A stretch of 45,335 nt of DNA from an uncultured Bacilli bacterium (GTDB taxonomy: Bacteria > Bacillota_I > Bacilli_A > RF39 > UBA660), in assembly GCA_944331835.1 (NCBI GenBank), contig CALVIU010000005.1:1-45335 (forward strand), in the 5' to 3' direction. Shown here in pieces: positions 42,301 to 45,335 of the stretch (its first letter is position 1; the number at the start of each line of letters is the position of its first letter). The position numbers were made by a program, and so were the translations under genes. Below the pieces are notes generated by a model. That model searched no databases. It saw only the letters and a program-made list of their open reading frames with translations, and had not been told where the DNA came from.

Positions 42301-42373
42301 ACACAATGTGCGTATTTAGAGAAGATAAAACACAAATTTATTTTTAAATGGGAAAATAAATACGGTGATAACT

Positions 42374-42811
42374 ATGTTTGAGAACAAATTAGAGGAATTA
42401 AAAGAAGAAAAAAATCTAAAATCTAAGGATATCTCTAAGTATTTGCATGTACATGAATCAACTTATTCAGAATGGAAACATAGCAAAATTCCTATTCCTA
42501 CTAAGCGATTAATTGAATTAGCAGATTTTTATCATATAAATATCGACTACATGATTGGATTAAGTAAAAATAAAATTACTATAGATAAGGCTACTGTGAT
42601 AGATTTAAAATTAATTGGAGAAAGATTAAAAACCACAAGGAAAAAATTGAATTTATCTCTAAGAAATTTAGGCAACAAACTCAACTTTTCTTTTTCGGCA
42701 TTTGCTAGTTATGAAAGAGGAGAAAAACTAATTAATTCTGAAATATTAATTAGTTTTTGTGAGGCTACTGGAGTCTCTATTGATTGGATATTAGGAAGAA
42801 CTGATTATTGA
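42374..42811 (+). CDS. XRE-family regulator with two HTH domains
   Basis: This regulator of 145 residues has two copies of the Cro/C1-type helix-turn-helix. Domain 1 covers residues 1-60 (SKDISKYLHVHESTYSEWKH), and domain 2 covers about 78-145 (LSLRNLGNKLNFSFSAFASY, then VSIDWILGRTDY). Both end in the typical IDYMIGL or IDWILGR. A GTG at 42365 extends the frame, but GGTGA before the ATG at 42374 marks the start. It is divergent from the TasA-like gene and may control it. Each domain could contact one half of a long operator. Confidence 0.82.
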   Translation: MFENKLEELKEEKNLKSKDISKYLHVHESTYSEWKHSKIPIPTKRLIELADFYHINIDYMIGLSKNKITIDKATVIDLKLIGERLKTTRKKLNLSLRNLGNKLNFSFSAFASYERGEKLINSEILISFCEATGVSIDWILGRTDY

Positions 42812-42822
42812 AGCACGCAGAA

Positions 42823-42869
42823 TAAAAAAGAGCAGTTTTAGATATTTGTATCCAAAATTGCTCTTTTTA
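42823..42869 (+). terminator. Terminator of the HTH gene
   Basis: A long stem, AAAAAGAGCA...GATA with TATC...TGCTCTTTTT (one to three mismatches), is followed by Ts and As. It meets the convergent dedA terminator. Confidence 0.75.
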
Positions 42870-42894
42870 AAAAACTAGAGAAAAACTCTCTAGT
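42866..42894 (-). terminator. Terminator of the DedA gene
   Basis: ACTAGAGA (42874-42881) and TCTCTAGT (42887-42894) pair, followed by six Ts on the minus strand. The stem includes the stop codon. Confidence 0.78.
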
Positions 42895-43528
42895 CCGATT
42901 TAATATCATTTTTTTTCTTACTTTTCTTTCTAAATTTATAAAACCATATTATAAATCCTATAAAAATTATGACAAGGATTATTAAAACTATGTGGGAATA
43001 TTGATCAAATATACCTAAAATTGATTCCCAATTATCTCCTACTCTATTGCCGATAAATATTAATACTGTGTTCCAAATAAGAGAACCAACTGTAGTATAA
43101 AGTAAGAATTTAATCATTGGCATTTCACTCATACCTGCTGGTATAGATATTAAACTACGAACAATTGGAATAAATCGACAAAAAAATACGGTAATATTTC
43201 CTTTTTTATCAAACCATTCATCTGCCATATCAATATCTTTTTCTTTAAGTCTTAAAACTTTTCCAATCTTACCAGAGATAATTTTTTTTAATCTCTCTTT
43301 ATTAAATATTTTACCTATAAAATATAATGCTATTGCCCCAATTACTGAACCAAGGGTAGCAGCAATAATCATAATATATACATTTAAATCGATAGTTGTA
43401 GTTAAAAAGCCCCCACCAATAAGTATTACTTCTGAAGGTATTGGTGGAAATATATTTTCAATAGCTATTAAGGCAAATACTGCAAAATAACCATATTTAC
43501 TCATAAGAGACAATATCAATTCTTGCAT
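42890..43528 (-). CDS. DedA-family membrane protein
   Basis: This protein of about 212 residues has four to five membrane segments. It has the DedA signatures FPPIPSEVILIGGGFL near the N-terminus and FFCRFIPIVRSLISIPAGMS in the second half, with conserved Glu and Arg residues. DedA proteins flip or recycle lipid carriers such as undecaprenyl phosphate or phosphatidylethanolamine. A GTG at 43546 gives a longer frame, but GGAGAG before the ATG at 43528 is better placed. Its promoter is a near copy of that of the next gene upstream. Confidence 0.88.
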   Translation of the reverse strand: MQELILSLMSKYGYFAVFALIAIENIFPPIPSEVILIGGGFLTTTIDLNVYIMIIAATLGSVIGAIALYFIGKIFNKERLKKIISGKIGKVLRLKEKDIDMADEWFDKKGNITVFFCRFIPIVRSLISIPAGMSEMPMIKFLLYTTVGSLIWNTVLIFIGNRVGDNWESILGIFDQYSHIVLIILVIIFIGFIIWFYKFRKKSKKKNDIKSD

Positions 43529-43540
43529 AGTGCACTCTCC

Positions 43541-43607
43541 AATCACTAAAATTTTAGCATCTTATTAAGTGTTTGGCAACACAATTTAAGAAACTTGACA
43601 ATTATCT
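43541..43607 (-). repeat. Promoter repeat, copy 1 (before dedA)
   Basis: TTGCCA (43574-43579), 17 bases, TAAAAT (43551-43556) with a TGC extension on the minus strand. The surrounding 65 or so bases match 44214-44280 closely, including AGATAATTG at the far end. Confidence 0.7.
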
Positions 43608-43660
43608 TTGGAAATTTTTTCTATCTTAATTAAAATCATTGCTTTTTTCATTTTAAATAG

Positions 43661-44197
43661 TTAACTCTTTTTATCTGGCTTTTGTTTCCGAAGAAGATTT
43701 AAATTTCTATATTTTGCTAAAACTTCTTCCGTTTTGTCTGGATTATAGTGAAATTTATCTAAATATGTGGCAATAGATTCACTATCGTTTGATGGATGAT
43801 AAGTATTTTTTTCTTCTTCTTGTAAATTTTCAACTAATTGGAAAACAACATATCTTACTTCTTCTGGATAATCAGCTATTACTTTCTGAGCCTCCTCTAA
43901 AGATAAATTTATTAAAAATTGAGTATTACTTGTAGTATCAATTTTAATTAATAAACCAAATGTGGTTGCTATTTGAAAAGCTTTAGTTAAATCTACATAA
44001 TTGTTTGCATCTTTGCTTATTCTTTTACAAATATTTTCAAATAATGGATAAAACTTTAAATTGTCATAAAAAATATTTAATTTGCGTTCTAGTATTTTTT
44101 TATCTATTATATTTTTATATTCTTTAACTATAAAGTATGCTGATAATAATCTTAAGAAGCTATAGTCGGTTAATATTATAGTTGTTTCTTTTTCCAT
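43661..44197 (-). CDS. Hypothetical cytoplasmic protein
   Basis: This 178-residue protein is predicted soluble and mainly helical, with SFLRLLSAYFIVKEYKNI and EEAQKVIADYPEEVRYVVFQ. The basic tail is NLLRKQKPDKKS. No domain is recognised. It has its own copy of the repeated promoter and lies between the channel-like gene and dedA. Confidence 0.6.
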   Translation of the reverse strand: MEKETTIILTDYSFLRLLSAYFIVKEYKNIIDKKILERKLNIFYDNLKFYPLFENICKRISKDANNYVDLTKAFQIATTFGLLIKIDTTSNTQFLINLSLEEAQKVIADYPEEVRYVVFQLVENLQEEEKNTYHPSNDSESIATYLDKFHYNPDKTEEVLAKYRNLNLLRKQKPDKKS

Positions 44198-44213
44198 AAT
44201 TAAATCACTCTCT

Positions 44214-44280
44214 AATCAATAAAATTTTAGCATCTTATTAAGAGTTTGACAATACAAATTAAGGAACTTAACAATTATCT
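44214..44280 (-). repeat. Promoter repeat, copy 2 (before the 43661 gene)
   Basis: TTGTCA (44247-44252), 17 bases, TAAAAT (44224-44229) with TGC before the -10 on the minus strand. It overlaps the last codons of the channel-like gene. The near-identity with copy 1 suggests a duplicated control region and co-regulation. Confidence 0.7.
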
Positions 44281-45335
44281 GGTAATTATTTTTAAATCAC
44301 CAATTTGAAGATCCCCAGTTGAAGCATTGTCTTTGTTAAATATTGTATAACAGATTTCTCTTATTTCTTCTAAATTATTAGGAATATCTTTTAAAGACAA
44401 TCTAACTATCTTTTCTTGATTATTAATTGTTATTTTTCTACTTATTGTACTATTTGCCAATTTAATTTCAATACATACATTAATATTATTTGAAGATTTA
44501 AAAGGAACTTCTAAATAAGTTTCATCTTTATTATATTTTTCTAAATTAAGAAGTTGTTCATGAAAATCATAATAAAGCATTACAAAACTATTACCATCAC
44601 TTTTTTTACTAAATTTATAATTGATATCTACTACCTCAGTTTTAGAAATCGATAATGTACCATTATTTTCTATTGGTAATAAGTTTTGGCATTGAAGAAT
44701 TATTGGTTTAATAAATTCTTCATACGTCAATATATCATGACCATTTTTTATATTGTTTCTAGTTATTTGTTCTACTTTTATACTATTTTGACCAGATTTA
44801 GTATCAACAAAAGAAAATACACAATATAATTTTTTATCAGTAGTTGTTAACAAACTATGGACTACTTTATACCAAAATGTTTCATTTAAATTTGGGGTTA
44901 TATTCCATGCTGATTTTTTAACTAATATTGGCATGTAGTATTCTTTGGGATCCAAGATGTTTTCGGAGTGATTCTCATCATGCAAAACAAAAGTGGCTTT
45001 CATATCACAAATGGTTTGACCTCTATTTCTAAAACTTATTTTTAAATGGTCATTTTCATAAAATATTTCTTTATTCAATTTAACATCATCTAACCTCCAA
45101 AATAAATTGATTGTTAAAAATGTTGTCATCAAAGCAAGAGAAATAATCCCTACCATTGCCAATATATTTTGAATAACTGAATCCCCTTCAAGAGCACCAT
45201 AACCTATTGTGTATAAAAAATAAAGCCCTGTTTCACTAAATATATCTGATAAAGGAATATCACCTACTAATGCTTTATATAAACTGAACATAAAGCAAAT
45301 AATAAACATTACTACTATAAATATAATTACAGTAT
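44275..45335 (-). CDS. Two-helix potassium-channel-like protein (5' end outside the window)
   Basis: The frame is open to the window edge, so the start is missing. A first membrane helix (VIIFIVVMFIICFMFSLY) is followed by a pore loop with TIGYG, the potassium selectivity filter. A second helix comes next (ILAMVGIISLALMTTFLTI). The cytoplasmic part of about 250 residues is beta-rich (HLKISFRNRGQTICDMKATF), like the ligand domain of inward-rectifier channels. Two-helix channels assemble as tetramers. A role in potassium flow or signalling is inferred. An ATG at 45309 is within the helix and is not the true start. Confidence 0.72.
   Translation of the reverse strand, partial: TVIIFIVVMFIICFMFSLYKALVGDIPLSDIFSETGLYFLYTIGYGALEGDSVIQNILAMVGIISLALMTTFLTINLFWRLDDVKLNKEIFYENDHLKISFRNRGQTICDMKATFVLHDENHSENILDPKEYYMPILVKKSAWNITPNLNETFWYKVVHSLLTTTDKKLYCVFSFVDTKSGQNSIKVEQITRNNIKNGHDILTYEEFIKPIILQCQNLLPIENNGTLSISKTEVVDINYKFSKKSDGNSFVMLYYDFHEQLLNLEKYNKDETYLEVPFKSSNNINVCIEIKLANSTISRKITINNQEKIVRLSLKDIPNNLEEIREICYTIFNKDNASTGDLQIGDLKIITR

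Overview
This window looks like chromosomal DNA from an AT-rich, low-GC Gram-positive bacterium, most likely an uncultured gut Bacillota/Mycoplasmatota lineage of the RF39 kind. That placement is inferred from gene style, not proven. The cell makes peptidoglycan (murG, murB, ftsQ/divIB). It uses TGA as a stop codon, so it does not use the mycoplasma code. It carries CIRCE and T-box regulation typical of Firmicutes. Strong ribosome binding sites show that several genes start later than the longest reading frame, some of them at TTG or GTG.

Layout. 1-2700: tRNA-Ser, tRNA-Glu, tRNA-Ile and tRNA-Lys, a glycerophosphodiesterase and a Cthe_2159-like surface protein. 2800-5815: a lipoprotein, MBOAT acyltransferase and DHHW protein, a cassette for O-acylating a surface polymer. 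5850-9115: an SH3b protein, small membrane proteins and a PdaC-like deacetylase. 9130-12815: an ABC exporter, xerD and a hypothetical gene. 12826-17311: a TasA-like protein, then the divIB-type operon murG-murB-ftsQ-queH-membrane protein. 17399-20527: a YtrA-like ABC operon whose promoter contains a clear operator. 20537-25042: a second glycerophosphodiesterase, tiny genes, and the mscL-metalloprotease-rRNA methyltransferase-rimM-trmD operon. 25150-26736: a surface-protein gene broken by a short IS110 remnant and by a frameshift. 26886-29064: clpB with CIRCE. 29065-30642: three tandem copies of an apparent toxin/antisense RNA module around a decayed transposase. 30649-35370: valS with a T-box leader and a GNAT-FAD fusion gene. 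35357-38419: two WG-repeat-like proteins. 38467-39204: a complete type III toxin-antitoxin locus (ToxN/AbiQ plus RNA repeats). 39275-42811: a surface protein, a TasA-like giant with a hypervariable-looking 3' end, and a tandem-HTH regulator. 42890-45335: DedA, a hypothetical gene and a potassium-channel-like gene cut by the window edge.

Most interesting points. (1) The 29.1-30.6 kb array: each of three units has a forward promoter, a 26-28 codon hydrophobic peptide gene, and a reverse promoter. The reverse promoter would make an antisense RNA of about 60 nt that ends at an intrinsic terminator over the peptide stop codon. This matches the architecture of type I toxin-antitoxin systems, and I do not recognise the family. 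(2) Two surface-protein genes end in GC-rich segments almost lacking A-ending codons, as expected of diversity-generating retroelement targets. One is followed by a very GC-rich hairpin. (3) The IS110 remnant sits in a gene so precisely that removing it restores the reading frame.
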